NCBI GenBank assembly: GCA_013398055.1
Contig: VZRS01007512.1
Span: 4,199-68,198 of the forward strand
Direction of reading: 5' to 3'
Length of the DNA stretch: 64,000 nt
From: Ifrita kowaldi
Taxonomy: Eukaryota > Chordata > Aves > Passeriformes > Cinclosomatidae
Shown: in pieces, positions 49,715 to 63,417 of the stretch
How the letters are laid out: the number at the start of each line of letters is the position of its first letter
Numbering within the stretch: the stretch's first letter is position 1
Position numbers and translations under genes: made by a program
The notes under the pieces: generated by a model
What the model saw: the letters and a program-made list of their open reading frames with translations, nothing else
Databases searched by the model: none
What the model was told of the DNA's origin: nothing

Positions 49715-49726
49715 TTTGCATGCAAA
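49715..49726. promoter_or_regulatory. Palindrome TTTGCATGCAAA containing an octamer ATGCAAAT
   Basis: A 12-base perfect palindrome overlaps the POU/Oct-type octamer at 49720-49727 and is followed by AATTAG, a homeodomain-like word. Such words occur by chance in AT-rich DNA, so binding is only a possibility. Confidence 0.25.
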
Positions 49727-52700
49727 TAATTAGAACTGTGGTGTTATAATTTCAAGCAGGCCAACTACTTGTAGAGACCTGAACCAAATTCTGAGAGGCC
49801 ATTGGGAAAAGAAGCTAAAATATTGAGAAGTTAGCACAGTATCTTATTAGGAAAAAAAAAAAAAAAACTAGCACAGTTTTAAACACGACCTTAATTAATA
49901 TATGTAATGAAAGCTGATGAAGGAGTATGATCCTGTTTCACAACTGTGCTTTTGGACTGATTGACAGCAACTGGATATACACACATGCTCACTCTTTGTT
50001 TTGGAAATTATTCATTACCACCTTTAACAGCAGAAAGTTTTCTACACTTATATAAAGCAGTGGAAGGCTCCAATAAAATAGAAGGAAGATGGGTTGTTAT
50101 TGCCAGTCTGCCTTTCATTTCCCTTTGTACACCATGTGTGGTACAACTGTGTGAAGTGCCAAACAAGGCCCCCAAAGTGGAGTGAGGAACTAATACAGAT
50201 TAAAAAGGTGTATTTTTTCTGAGTGTTTTTCTGGGTTATCAGTTTCTCATGCTGGTTCACTGTGCAGCTGTACAATGGGAGAGCATACGGATGGGGAGAT
50301 ATGACATGTGAACACACTCTGCCACAAAAATAAATGTTCAGCTAAATGGGGCCTCAGTCAATTTATCATTCAAGCAAGTAAACTAGTTCATTACATTGGA
50401 TGTGCTGTACTCAAACTATAAAAAAATCCTTACCTCCATAGTAAATATGCAGACCCAGGAACTCAAACTCAGTTTACTTTTTACTTGGTACAAATACATC
50501 TGACATAACCGTTTAGCTTTGTAGATGTACTTGTAGCAACCTCACACACTCTAAATGGCTTTATGAATGTAGAAATATATTACTTCTTAGAGAAATTATT
50601 GATAGCAGAATTATATGAGTAATCAAAATCTTCACACACTCTCCATACTTCCTTGCTATTCCTATATTACAGAATGACTCCTCTATAAAGAGAGTCTAAT
50701 TTGGAATAGAAATTATTTCATTTTGGGATACTTACCCTGCTTTGTGAGTAGAGTAATTATTCTGGAACGTGCTCATTTACATTTTGGATAAGTGCCTGAA
50801 GAATGGCTCAGCGGAATAATTAAGTTTGAAAGAGCTATTCTGATCAATTTCTGCATCTGAGGCCTTGCAGACCGTATGTGTCACCAAAGGCAGTCCAGAG
50901 CTCCACAAAGTGCTAATTGAGGCCTTTGACTTAAATGACTTCAATACCATTTGATGTAATATTTAGAATTAACTATTTGTAATGAAAAAATACAGTTATC
51001 ACACTTTAAGGACACTATTTATAAGCCAGTTAAGCACAGTACATAATCATTAAGAGCCCAGTCTAGGAATTCCAGTGCAATACAGAGGAAATGTATTTGC
51101 CTACAATATGCCATTAGCACCTTTATGGTCCCCATGCTTTGTGCTGCTGCTAACCTAAAACTCAGAAGAAAGATTAAGCTGGGTGTCACCACTTTTACTG
51201 TGTAAAAACTGTGGCTTGGGTGTCAGGTTTTTACTGAGGTGGTCAACAAGCTAAGTGATAAATCCAGACCAAGTTCTTTTCTTCATCACATCACCCACAG
51301 GAGGCCAAGCCAAAAGCCCACAGTGTAAATGTCTACCAGCACAGCACCAAGGGTGAAGGACTTTCTGGGCTCAGTAATGCTCCCTGGTAGTCTGTCACTC
51401 ACTGGTATCACCACACTCCTATATCTGTCAAGGAACAAGAACAGTAGGACATTTCCTAGTTTATTTGTGCTGTTGGAAAATGATAAGACTTTGTATACAG
51501 TATATCTCTTCATTGCTAATATGGCTCACATAATTTCTTCCCACAGGAAAAAAAAAACCAAACAAGATAACATATGCTAGGAGCAAAAATCTCCCAAGAG
51601 ATGTGGAGAACTACTCTCTTCATTGGGATGAAAGAAATGCTAGTCCTACAGGAATAGTTGTGGGTTCTGCCCCAAAGAGTGCGCTTACCAGAAGTTCAGG
51701 ATTTATCCCAGTAGGAAGGAGAAATCAGAACCTATTCATTAGTTGTTCCATAATAGATTTAAAAATACAAACTTGCAAGGTCACTTACATAAAGCCTGCA
51801 ATACCATATGCTCAACACATTCCAGAACACCAAACACATGAATCACTGCAGTTATATTCATAAAAATACTCTTCTACTCCCCCAGCACATCACACAACGA
51901 TGTAGCCACAGGAACTTTTTTTCAGGTGGCAGCTGATTTAAGAGGTTCCTGCATTTGCTGCTTATTCTTGCCCCGTAGCTCTAACCGATCACTTCTTCAG
52001 CTGTGCTGGTTTAATTCTATGGAGGTGAGCCAGCCACCAAACTGGGTTTAAAAACCTAGAACAACAAACAAAACCCCACCAATACATAAAGTTGTTTGAA
52101 AATAACTCTTAGGTTATTTCTGTGATGAAACTGTTGCTTCAGCCCTGCTGAGGGGGCAGTGACCTGCTGTTCAGCAATAGAAGTGAGCAGCCAAAGGTGG
52201 GGAAAGGAAGAACCCTTAAACCAGCTTTTCAACCTGAAACAACAGATTGATCAAGCTGACTCAAAGAACAGTGAGAGAAGGGACATAACTGAGCATGCCA
52301 CCAGAAAGTGTCCTCAGAAACATCTGCACAGTTATTAAACAGTAAAGAAAATCAGAAGCTGTATGAAGATGTCTTCATAACAGTGACAAATTTATGAATG
52401 TCCCAAGTCATACCTGACAGACATGCATGAGCTGGGCTGGGACCTGCATGCAGGGGCCCTATAGCATCTTTAATTATTAGAGCTTCTGAAAAGTCTTTTC
52501 AATAGATGTATAATAACAAAAATGCTAAAGCTGAATATTATCAAAACAAATTTTATTAAGTCAAGCTTTTTTAACCTGGAATTTACTGAAATGCAATTTT
52601 ACCCTCGCCCTTTTTAAAAGCTTTCTGTGCATATTCTCTGTGTGTGTGTGTATTTATAGATGTATAGTTATAAATGGCATGAATCCTCATCTTGGATTGC

Positions 52701-52996
52701 ATTGTTTGCACAAGACTTCAGACTCAGTAAGCCTGTGGGGTTTTTTCTCACTTTCACTGGAGTTAGACAAGAAAGCCTCAGTGGAACTGACAGAATAAGC
52801 CATTCTTAGATAAATAGTGGTGAAAGACGAAGCAAAACCTCCATGCCTTGATATTTAAAGTAAGGTCAATTGGCAGAAAAATTTCCAATTTAACTGACTC
52901 ACTAATCAATACAGAAGAACTTTCATTTTTTCCACAAAATGAATTCCATTTGCTAAAGGAAGTTAAGTGTTCTGAACATTGTATGCTAGAATAGAC

Positions 52997-53018
52997 GGGG
53001 TGAGGGGGGGGAGGGGGG
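52997..53018 (+). repeat. G-run cluster, quadruplex-prone
   Basis: G4, G8 and G6 runs with TGA and A between them satisfy the usual G-quadruplex pattern on the plus strand. It is isolated in AT-rich DNA. Confidence 0.85.
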
Positions 53019-53060
53019 AAGATGGAATTCAGCTGTGACCAGTGTGTTTGCTAGAAGCTT

Positions 53061-53086
53061 CTTGAAGAAGGAAATACTTCTTCAAG
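53061..53086. repeat. Perfect 10-bp hairpin, CTTGAAGAAG / CTTCTTCAAG
   Basis: The arms 53061-53070 and 53077-53086 pair exactly around the six-base loop GAAATA. As RNA the stem could extend by up to three pairs including one G-U. The direct neighbours are purine-rich. Confidence 0.9.
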
Positions 53087-56000
53087 GAGAAAAATAGGAA
53101 AAAACAAATCAGTATTATTTTGTGTGTTTTAAGCCTCTCGGCTCATCAGTGCATTTTGTTTTACAAAAGCAGGAATGCAAAAAGCCCTCTCCTCAGAGAG
53201 AGAGTGAGCTAAGACATTCACAAATTGAAATCTGCTGTAACTTTCTTTTCACTGAAGGACAGTTTTTTTGGTATTGCTTTTAGAAATAAATAGCAGGAAT
53301 TATGGGAATTAATTGTTTTCTCTTCCTACCATTTGATGAAAAGGCTAGCAGTTGGTGTCTTGAGAACTGTTGTGGTGTCTAGAATAAGAACTTGGTCATC
53401 AATACAAGGGCCTTTTTCTTCTATTATAAGAAGGTATTAATCTACAAAGTGAGCCCACAAGCAGTCCTGTTTCAGTAAAAAGAGAGGAAGAAAAAGATGC
53501 TGTTTCCCCACAGGCAACATCACGGGCTCTGATTTCCTAGTGGGGATGGCACGGCTGAGGATGGCTGATGTGATTAGACTCAGCCCCTGCCCTGATGCTG
53601 CCAAGGACTGTGTTTGCTCATCCATATCAGAAGGCAAAGGACATACCTTAGTGCTGTCTTCAGCTGCTCCAGGGAAGAGTATAAGCAACCCTGGAAGCAC
53701 TGCTCAGTTGGTACTAGGTAGCTGTCACTGGCTCTGAATTGTCTGAGAAGTTTGGGCTGTACTCTGAGGGATGTCAGCACCCAAGTGATAGGTGGGCTCA
53801 AGTTGAAGGAGCTCCCTGAGCATCAGAGTTGAAGTGGCTTACTTAGATCTCCTCACTTACGCCTCTCTTTCCTAGTCAGTTACAGCTCAGAAAGGTCCTA
53901 CTCATGTCTCTTGTTGTTGTCTTCTCACTCCAAGACTCTTAACTGCTGGATTGTGGACATTATGAGTTTTTCAGTGATCTTACATACAAGCCCCCAGTGT
54001 GAACATATACCAGATAACAAGAGACAAAGAAAGAAAGCTCATTTATCTGGAGGTACTCTACCATCATCTCTCTCTTTGGCCTCAGAGCTCATTTCCATTT
54101 GGTCTTGTGCCCTCTGTTTTCCATTCTTATAGATAAAGTTGTATTGCAGGCTGTTATTATCCCGACCGGCCCAAAGTCCTCTTCTCCAGCCTCAGCAAGA
54201 GACACTGACATCTGCACACAGTGCTGCAGAGATGCCTTTGATTTACCACTATGATAACCTCATCCTCAGTGTTACATCCCGACTTGACTTTTGTTTTGTC
54301 CATTGCATCAGTCACTAAGCCCTCATCTGCAAATCCCATCTATAGAGAAATACTTGCTCCACTATTGAACTGCATAGCATTTCCTCCAGGATGGAGCTCC
54401 AACAATGCATAGCACTGAACCTCAGGTTTGGGAGAGGAAATGAGAAGTTATAGTGTATACAATGTTAAATTAGGATGGATATGCCTAGGTTGAGTGCAAT
54501 AACCAAATAGGAACTGAAAAGTTTCTGAGAAAGATTAAGTGTATTATTACTTTCTGACATGTTAAATTTTCTCACTGGGTTTTGAGACTCATGTAGATGG
54601 AGTGGGGAGGCGAGGGAGGGCAAACAGGTAGGGATGAAAGGCTTTTACAAAAATTTCTGTGCTACTTAAACTCATAAGAACTTTACTTGACTCTCGGAAA
54701 GCCACTGACTGAGCTGCATGTGACCCCAGGAGGGATATAGCACTACACAGTGGCAGTAAGCCTTAGACATAGCACTCTCCTTGAAATACTGTCCACTTAC
54801 ACCCTGTTCTGACTTTAAAAGCTGAATATTACATTCCTTTTAGCAAAAGAGCTTATAAGTGAGACAAAAAGGACAACAGCACCTTCCAATTTTTTTACAA
54901 TAATACATATGTATGTGCAAATTTCTGTATTTATTATGTACCAATGCAGAAACTTGACAAAGCATTAATTTTGTATATAGCACTTCTGAGCTGTGGTTGA
55001 TGTAGTGTTGCATTTGGCTACAATTCAAGATGTGGCTTGATATTTATACGCTATTTTACATTGAAATATGATTGCATGCTTTTGGATTTACAAAACTCCA
55101 GTCTTGCCAGGAAATTCTTGCCTGTAAAGCTATTTTAGGACTTTATCAGTTAAAAGGCTTAAGAGCTAAATTTTGTCCTCATATTGACTTAAATGGATAT
55201 TGCATATGCATATTCACAGGCAGGCTTTGGCCTTAACTTTAATTGTTTAGCGTGGTTAGAAATACATACTTAAAAATCCAGGATGATTAATGAGACTGGT
55301 AACAGTTTGAGAACGCCTAACATTTCTCTGATGCTTGGAAAAAGCTCTAAATTTCTTTCTCTGACATATTACACAAACAATATCTTAAATCCCCATGTGT
55401 GTTCTATTTGTCACAAACAGAGATGACTTAAAAGTTTTAATGAAAAACTGACTTAAAAAAAAATTTTCACGTAGCATATTTCCTTCTTTTACTTTTTCAT
55501 AGGGAGCAGTTAAATAGCTGAAACTGAATATTTTGTTCAGAATCAAATGGTTATAGTATTGCATAGAAAATTTGAAATATACCTTATTTTATTTATTTTT
55601 TTCCCTCAGAGAAGTTTTTATAGCTCCTTAGTAAAATTCTGTAGAAAATATTTACTGTTTTCTAACTGACCTGAGGCAGAAGAGCACAGACACTTGGTCA
55701 GTAGCAGCTCCTGGCAGCCGTTACACAGTTAGCAGCCCACTGGAATCCCCCAGGAATGCAAGTCTTCACATAGGAAAATAAATATGTTTTCAGCCCCAAC
55801 CACTCCAGAAAACACTGAAAATATGAACTGGGAAAAAATCCATGCATTGTTCCTTTACTGACTGTGCAGACAGTCTGAAATAAAGCCTGGAGAGATGAGG
55901 GTGACTAGATCACAGCAGACTACTAACTCAAAATCCTAATATGATCATTCAAGTCTCAACATCAAATGAATCATAACTGTTTATCATTTTAGCAGCAGCA

Positions 56001-59000
56001 TTCCATTAATGTGTATGCATTATGATCCTCAACCAAATGTCAATCTTCTCTGTGTGAAGACTGCCAGAATCTCCCCCAAACCTGAAAAACATAACACATA
56101 TATTTTTTTGTCACTCAGAAGTCAAGTCACAGAGGCCTTGTTGCACAAACTGCTAATTAACACCAAACAAAAGGCTAGTCTCTGCCCTAAGGAACTTGCA
56201 GTTTAATTATGACAGGAGTCAGCATGTAAATACCAACAGAAAATAAATGAACATAAGGGTTCACTTAAGATTTCTCCAGGGAAGCAGGTTTAAGAGATTC
56301 CCATCTTCTTTCATCTCAGCTGCTCCTTTGCAGGATCAAAGAAGTGTTCCCATTTAAAAAACACCACCACTACTGCTAGGATGGGACTTGAGGGGGATAT
56401 TAGCTTGGATCTTTTCACTTTTCAGGTCTGGAGTGTAACCCTGAAGAGAGTTGGATCAGCAAACCTGATGGGATGGCAAACAGTGTCAGGTGCTTCAGCC
56501 TGAGACTTGCTGGTGCAACGGAGTTGCTGCCTTTGGGATTGCAACAGGGCACAGCTGCCAAACAACACAGCAACACAGCAGGGTCACAGAGGGCAGCTCA
56601 GTAAGCAGCAGCGTCAGTGTGCCAGCTCCAAAGAAGAGTTTCAGCACCATTATGGTGTCCTTGCACAGTGAAATGGCAGTGCTGAAAGCACTCAGTATTT
56701 GCTTGAAGCATAACAGGTGAAGGTCAGAGTCTTTGACAAAGAAGAGGCGGGAGCAACATCGCTTTACTACATGAGAGCAAAAAGGAAGAAAACTGGACCA
56801 GTCCAGAAGACAAATCCTGGTCAGGTAGGTACTGGCTGCATATTAGCAGTCAGTACAGTATCTCGTGATGGTGGAGTGAAATGGACAAGAGCTGAAATTC
56901 TGTGTTTTTTCATCTTAAAGCTATGAATGTGCATTTGTTTGAACATTTCAGAAAGAAGGAGCACATGAATTCAAACAACAGAATTTCCCATATTTTGTAG
57001 CAGAACAGGACAAATTTCAGCATCTTGATATATGGCAAACTGCACCTATGTTACAATGTCCAGGCTATGGGACAGGATACCTACTTTGCTCTTTTATTGG
57101 CACATGGATAAAGGAGCAGCACTGTCTTCTTATTATAACATGCCTGACTTAAGGGGTAGTTGTTATCACAGTGACATTTTCCTGTAGACTTTATACATAC
57201 AGTGGCTATTATAAAAGGTATAAAGAACTCCTCTCTAAGTGTATTAACTATACACACCAACTGGGCTTTGCTGAATTCCCCATGTAATTGTTATGCTTTG
57301 TTCAGCTTATAAAAAAACTTCTACAGACCACCACGAATTTATGGCACATGTCAGCTTTAAACTTGTTTGTAAAGGTTTAAAGACAGGAGTTGAATTCCCT
57401 GGATTAAAATTAATTTTAAATGCTTTAATGGGGTGAGCTCTCTTATTGAAGACTGATGTGCCTGCAGGCTTTATAAAACACTGGCATTCTAGGATGCAGA
57501 GATACTTTCTGAGTCAGGTTGCTAAAGGATATCACACACCAATGGCAATTACCATTCTCCCTTTTGCGGTCACATACAATGCCATAAAAAGGGCCCCAGA
57601 CTTCCTTATTTAATTGCCTGTTTTCTTTTCATCTCAAGCACAGGGCAGAAGAAATGCATTTAGCTCACCCTTGTAAAATAGCACACATTTTTTTACTGTT
57701 ATGCCTTTGAAATATCACACATGACAGTGAATATTTAGAGAACTTCATGAATGGGACACTTGTAAGCAGCCTTATCCTGGAGATATTTATTGGCACAAAG
57801 CTTCAGTGGCATCATGCTTCAGTGGTACTGAAGAGGTAAGACAAGTTTGTGCCAGTGGATGTGAGGGTGTGCAGACTTTTTCCCTGTCAGAAGGGTGACT
57901 TGTCTCCTACTCTGGTTACCTCAGGATCATGCAATTCATGTGAAAGTCAAACATTTGCACACTTTTTGTAAGACTATTTTGTAAGAAGAAACACGATAAA
58001 TGCCACTTTGTAGTACTATTATGTTATTGCAACTTGACAGGTGATACAGGTTCTGAAATCCAGTGTGATCTGGGACAAATTGCTTCATGGAATGGAAAAA
58101 TTACATGGTTTTGCCTCAGTTCAGCTGTGTATTAGGAAGAGCAGAAATTATAGAAATCCTGCCATCCCCACTAAAATAGTCAGAGAACATCTGATGAAGG
58201 TGCTAAGCTCGGGTGAAGTATTTAATACTGTTATACAATTCAAAATTAATGTATGATGTTGAAATTTTTCACTAGATAGTGAAAGATCTCAGGAGTCCAA
58301 GGCAACCTCAGTGACAGACACTGCCAAGATGTCTAAATGATATCTAAGTGTCTGTACGATGGCACATAGTGACTGGTAACAGTCACTCAACATAAGATGA
58401 AACAGGAGTGATATAAAGGAGGTGGGGAGAAGATGAGGAAAGAACAAATGGTCAGAGAAAGGAAATAAAATGGAGAACAAAGTGAAGTGAATCTCTATCC
58501 TGCTGCAGTCTCTTCCAGTAAGAGCCAAAGTCGAAGCACAGGGCAATACGGCTCCAGTTCAGGAAGCAGCTGCCATCAGATTGCTGCAAAGCATTGGGCA
58601 CTGGACAGCCCTTTTAGCTGGCTGGGACCTCTGTTCAGAGGCAGAAAACCTGCAGGTAGCATTGCTCTTCATCTGTTAACCAGTGCCACCAGTAAGCTGC
58701 CTTCCCCGCAGCCCTGTGCTGACTTGCCAGTTGATCCCCAAAGCAGAATGTCCGTGGGACCATCACATGCTGCCATCACCTGCCCGCTCGCCTCCTTCTC
58801 TCTACAGAACTATAGCAGGGCTGGAAAATGCTGCTTGGAGGAACCACTTCTTTTCTCTCTTTTCTCTTTTATTCTTTTGTTTTTCTCCCAGAGATGGTAA
58901 TCAGGTGTTTTGGCCTTCCCATTATGCCTAAACTGCCAGCTTCTCCCAAGGAAGTGTCTCCTGGTCTGTATGTAGGCCTGCCCTTGAGCTACTCAAGCAG

Positions 59001-62000
59001 GAGGAAATGTGGGTTCCTCTGATCTCCAGGCAGCAGGATGTCAGTGACAGCTCCTACAGAAAAGGAATGAATGACATTTTTTTAAGGCACACATTTTCAC
59101 ACCTCAGACAATAAGGGTTTATCTGTTAAAAGTTATGAAATAGTGTTTAATATTTGCCTATAATGAGATCTGGACTGAAAGACAGATTAAAGAAATCATT
59201 CCTTTTACCCATTTGGCTTATCAGAAAAAAAAATAAAAAAAAAAAAAGGGAAGGGGGAGAGTACAAAAACAGCAATAAAGATACAGGCTTTTAAAATATG
59301 TAATCACTCTGTTTTGCACAGAATGAATGAGTCAGAAGCTCAGTGAGCTGCAGAAAAGAATTTCAGGGGGAGCATGAAAACAGTCCTCCTCCATAGTTGG
59401 ATATCACTTATGCCTGGAAAAATAAAAACTCCATATTCTAAGATTGAATATTTCCTTTTATATTCCTTCCTATACAAATTCATATGTCAGTTCCCTAGCA
59501 GGCATTGGCACTAGACTACCAGTTGTTGTTGTTGTGCTAAAAAGGATTCAGAGGCGAAAGTATTAAAAGAAAGGAAAAGACAACCAAAACCTTCACTGAC
59601 TGGGTCACCACTCCCTCTCTGTTAGCTGCAGGGGGAAGTGGTGTAGAGCCCATTTTCAGGCCTGTCACTGCCAGACTGCTAGAATTTACTGTCTTAGGGA
59701 CCTGCCAGCTGAGCTACTTGGATAGTCAGTCTCTGACCCACATCCATCAAAATGAGCCGGGTTAAAGCTGAAACAGGGTAAAAAGTGCTAGCACAAGCAA
59801 ATCTTCACCGGGGACAGTGGTGGGGATTGCCAAGCAGTCCCACTTGAGGCATTGCTGCTGTCAGAAGAGGACGTGTGGTCGCTCTCTTGGAGCTGAAATC
59901 TGTAGGGACCTAACAGTCTTTGAAGCCGAGGTTTCTGTTACTGAACTTATGCTGTGCTCAGCCTAGTGGTACCTAGCAAACTCTACCCCAGGGGTGTGAG
60001 AGAGGAACACGTGAGATTAATTCCCCTTGGTGATATTTGTGTAAGAGAGTAGCTGCATAGAACATAAATGTATATTTTGGGGAAAGCTCAGCCATGAAAA
60101 TATGACTGCTAGTAGTTAACCTAGTTGAGGAAAACAGGAATGATAATTCTCTGTCTAATTTTAGTGTTGTAAACTAGGGACAGAACTCTAGCTAAAACAT
60201 AAATGCACTGAAATTTATGTTTCACTGTGCTTAATACAAGAACTGATACCAAGAACAATCTTTTGAGGAACTCATTTTTGCAGTTGAAACAGCTGAGAAG
60301 CGTCTCTAGGATTTTGTATTTGTTTATTTACATACCAGTTGCACTTAATATTGCACGTTCAGAGCCTAACTGTGCTTAGGGACATTCAGATGCTCAAGGC
60401 CAAGAAGGGCACTTGTAAGGGGGCATAGGTCCTTAATCCTGAGTCTTTATATGCCAAGCACAGGATTACTTATATTGCTGTAGAAGGAATGGCCAAAAGG
60501 TATGGTGGGCAAACCTTGTAAGAATATGTAATATCTTTTATTAAACTAGCCAGCAATGAACAACCAGCCTTTTGGATAAGGATGCCTTCTTCTGGCCTGA
60601 AATCAAAGCTTTTTTATTGTCTTCAGCACGTGTTACATCAGGATTGGATTTGTGCGGGAAGTTGTTTCTGCCATAGGTGAGAATGAAAGGCAACTGATTA
60701 AACACTCATCAGTTTACAGAAGGAATCCCTATAGAAGAGAGGGTAGGAGGAGATGTGATGTGCCTGGGGGTGTGCCTCATCTCTTCCATACGTGTTTCTC
60801 CCAAGAAAACAAGTATATACATTTATGTGTTCATGTATACATTTTAACTTCATTATATACTTGGTATCTTTTAGGGTGATTTTCATTTACAGTTCAGAGC
60901 AAAAGTGAAATATTACAAATCATATGGCACAAAGCAAGTGTTAACTTACGAACTATGTGTGGTGGCTTACTGAAATGAAACACAAGGATCTATAAAAGGG
61001 GCTCATGAAGTCTTATTGATTCCAGCATGATTACCACTTTCCCCACCACCAAGACCCTACACCATAAATTTATGCACATTCTCTGTTCTATCCATATTAA
61101 CTGGTCAACCTCTTCTATGATCAACTGGACAATTGTACTAGAAACAGAAAGAAAATAAAATGTATGCTGAAAAATTCAAATCCTCCCAGCCTTACATCAA
61201 AGACTGTCCCTTCCCAAAACACGTGAATGTGAGGGATCTTCCAGTCCTGCAAGTCCAATATGCAGAGGAACTCCTGTCGTAGGGACTAATGTACAACACC
61301 TTTTGTACTGGGACAGAACAGACTAAAATCCAACTGAAAGATGGCAGGAGCTACCAACAGGTATAGCTGTGCTTAGAGGTAATGCATTCACTAAACATCC
61401 TTCCTTCCATGTACGCTGAAGCAGCAATTAAGTATTCCTTTGGTCTGTGGCAGCTGTAATACTGAGATAATGCCCAACAAAGCAGGAGCAAAACCAAAGC
61501 TGTATTAACTGATATTTTTCCCGGGGGCTTGCTTGCAGAAACAGGATCTGGTAGCACTGATCTATTTTGCAGCTGGATGTGAGACAGTCAAGAAGTGAAT
61601 ACCATGTCAGAAGGAAGAGAGAAATCCAAAAATGTGTGGTTTTCCTTCAGCCAGTAATTTTTTTTTGGTAAACAATGTTTTTTGGGGTGAAGTACTAACC
61701 AAAAGGACATGTCTGAAGTCTTGAAAATAGAAGGTGCTTCTTTCTTAATATTACATGTTCAGGAGAACAGAGCTTTGAATATTTTTCCATTTTTTAAAGT
61801 GTTAAATATTTAAGGACTGTACCAAAGAAATTCCCTCTGCACAACTAGCTACTTCTGAGACAAAACTATTCTGGGAGTTTCAAGTATCAGCACTGGGTGC
61901 TTGAACCAAGAAGGGAAACTTGGTTTCCAAGGCAAATTAGAAGCATCTCACAGGCAGCTAGGACGTGTAACCTGTTTTGCATTAGGAATTTTGCAGGGAC

Positions 62001-63399
62001 TGTGCAAGAGAGCCACCTTGGTTATTCAAGCCCTTGTAGGGCACAGAGCTGCCATGGCAGCTTTTCTTTCATCAGGTTAACTTTGAGACCAGATCAAGGA
62101 GATGAAACTGTAAGGATTTTGCAGTTTTTAATTAAGAAACTGTGTAAGCATATGAACAGCCACATGATGAACAAAGTAATCAGACATGAAAGAGTTTGTT
62201 TACACAATATGTACAGTAATAAAAAGAGTCATATAAGGAGAGTGATACCTCACTTCAACCTACTAGAAAACAGTGTATCCTGGATTACCTCTCTCTGTGC
62301 TTTCATGAGCACCCTCTTGTTTATCACCAGCATCTTTATCAGAATTACCAGCAGAGCTGACCCATAAAAAAAACGTTGTTGAAAGAAAAATGAGGACATT
62401 GTGCATTGCAAATGGTATGGCACCTTGAGAACAGACATGTTTTCGGTCAAATTAGAAAAATGACATGGCCTATGCACACTGATGGAAATGCAGAAATGGC
62501 TGGAGGAAGAACTTGGAAGTTTCCATGGGAACTCTACCCCAAAACCTGCAAGCTTCCCAAGCCAGCAGCTGGCTGGCTGCCCATTGCCTGCAGTGCTGCA
62601 GGGCCCAGGGCAAGGCAGAGCCCCAGAGGTGGCACAACACGGTGGGGACAGGGTGCCATTAGTGGCACCCTTAGGGATGAATCTGCAGCAAGGCAGCAAG
62701 TTACACTTTACCTCGCCAGCCCATTAACCTTTCCTTCTGAGGAAGGACTGGCTCTCATCAGGACAGGTGGACTCATGGGGATGGAGAAACTCATGGCATT
62801 TGGGACAAAGGAAGGTGACCAGATTTGAAAAGCATGTCATATTTTAGCCAGCGAAGGGATGGAGGAATGACATGAAAACACTATGCTTATGAAGCAGATA
62901 ACCTTATACACAGAGATAGGGTGTCATATAAATAATGGTGATAGGGCCAGATCTTTATGAAGGGTCATGAAAAGGACTTGGGAAATTATCATCTATCTCT
63001 ATACCTTTGGTTCAGAAACCATACAGACATGACTAATTTGCCCAGTGTTAGCATGCCACTGCAGTCTAAGGAGTTGCTGCTGCCCTCTTCCTTGTCCTGT
63101 CCCTGGGCCTTTTCCTCTTTTAGATGTCTTGGCCCAGTGGAAGATCATCAGACAACATTTGGGTAACGAACACTAAAGAGAAGCCATGAGAATGGAGTAT
63201 ATAAATAAATGATGTTCTAAAGGAAATTGAAAATGTATGTTTAAAAGATGTGTTAATATGGCATTTTAAATAGTTAAAAGAAAAAAATATTTCAGAAAAT
63301 AATCGGATCTTTTTGATAAAAACTGTGATTCCCTTAGTGATGGTGAGCAGTTTGTTATTCAGTGAGACAAGTCAGACTACTGACAGGTTATGAGACACC

Positions 63400-63417
63400 T
63401 TTAAGTTTAAGTTTAAG
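63400..63417. repeat. Three tandem copies of TTTAAG
   Basis: A perfect 18-base hexamer repeat with no other context. Confidence 0.92.

Noticed and set aside
52000..52200. Possible reversed LTR start around GCTGGTTTAATTC
   Set aside because: The next landmarks expected of the LTR family are missing, so the similarity is too short.
56480..56930. Possible processed pseudogene, suggested by two consecutive forward frames of 76 and 69 codons
   Set aside because: I could not match either peptide to any family, and there is no poly-A tail or target duplication.
58487..58900. 137-codon forward open frame with a hydrophobic C-terminal end
   Set aside because: The hydrophobic end comes from a CTTTTCTCTTTT-type pyrimidine tract. 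There is no domain, and overlapping frames of similar length exist.
59630..59655. CTCF-like word around GCAGGGGGAAG
   Set aside because: It lacks enough of the core pattern, and a single weak match is expected by chance.
62406..62828. 140-codon forward open frame in a GC-richer patch
   Set aside because: It opens on a non-ATG codon, overlaps a long frame on the other strand and has no recognisable motif.
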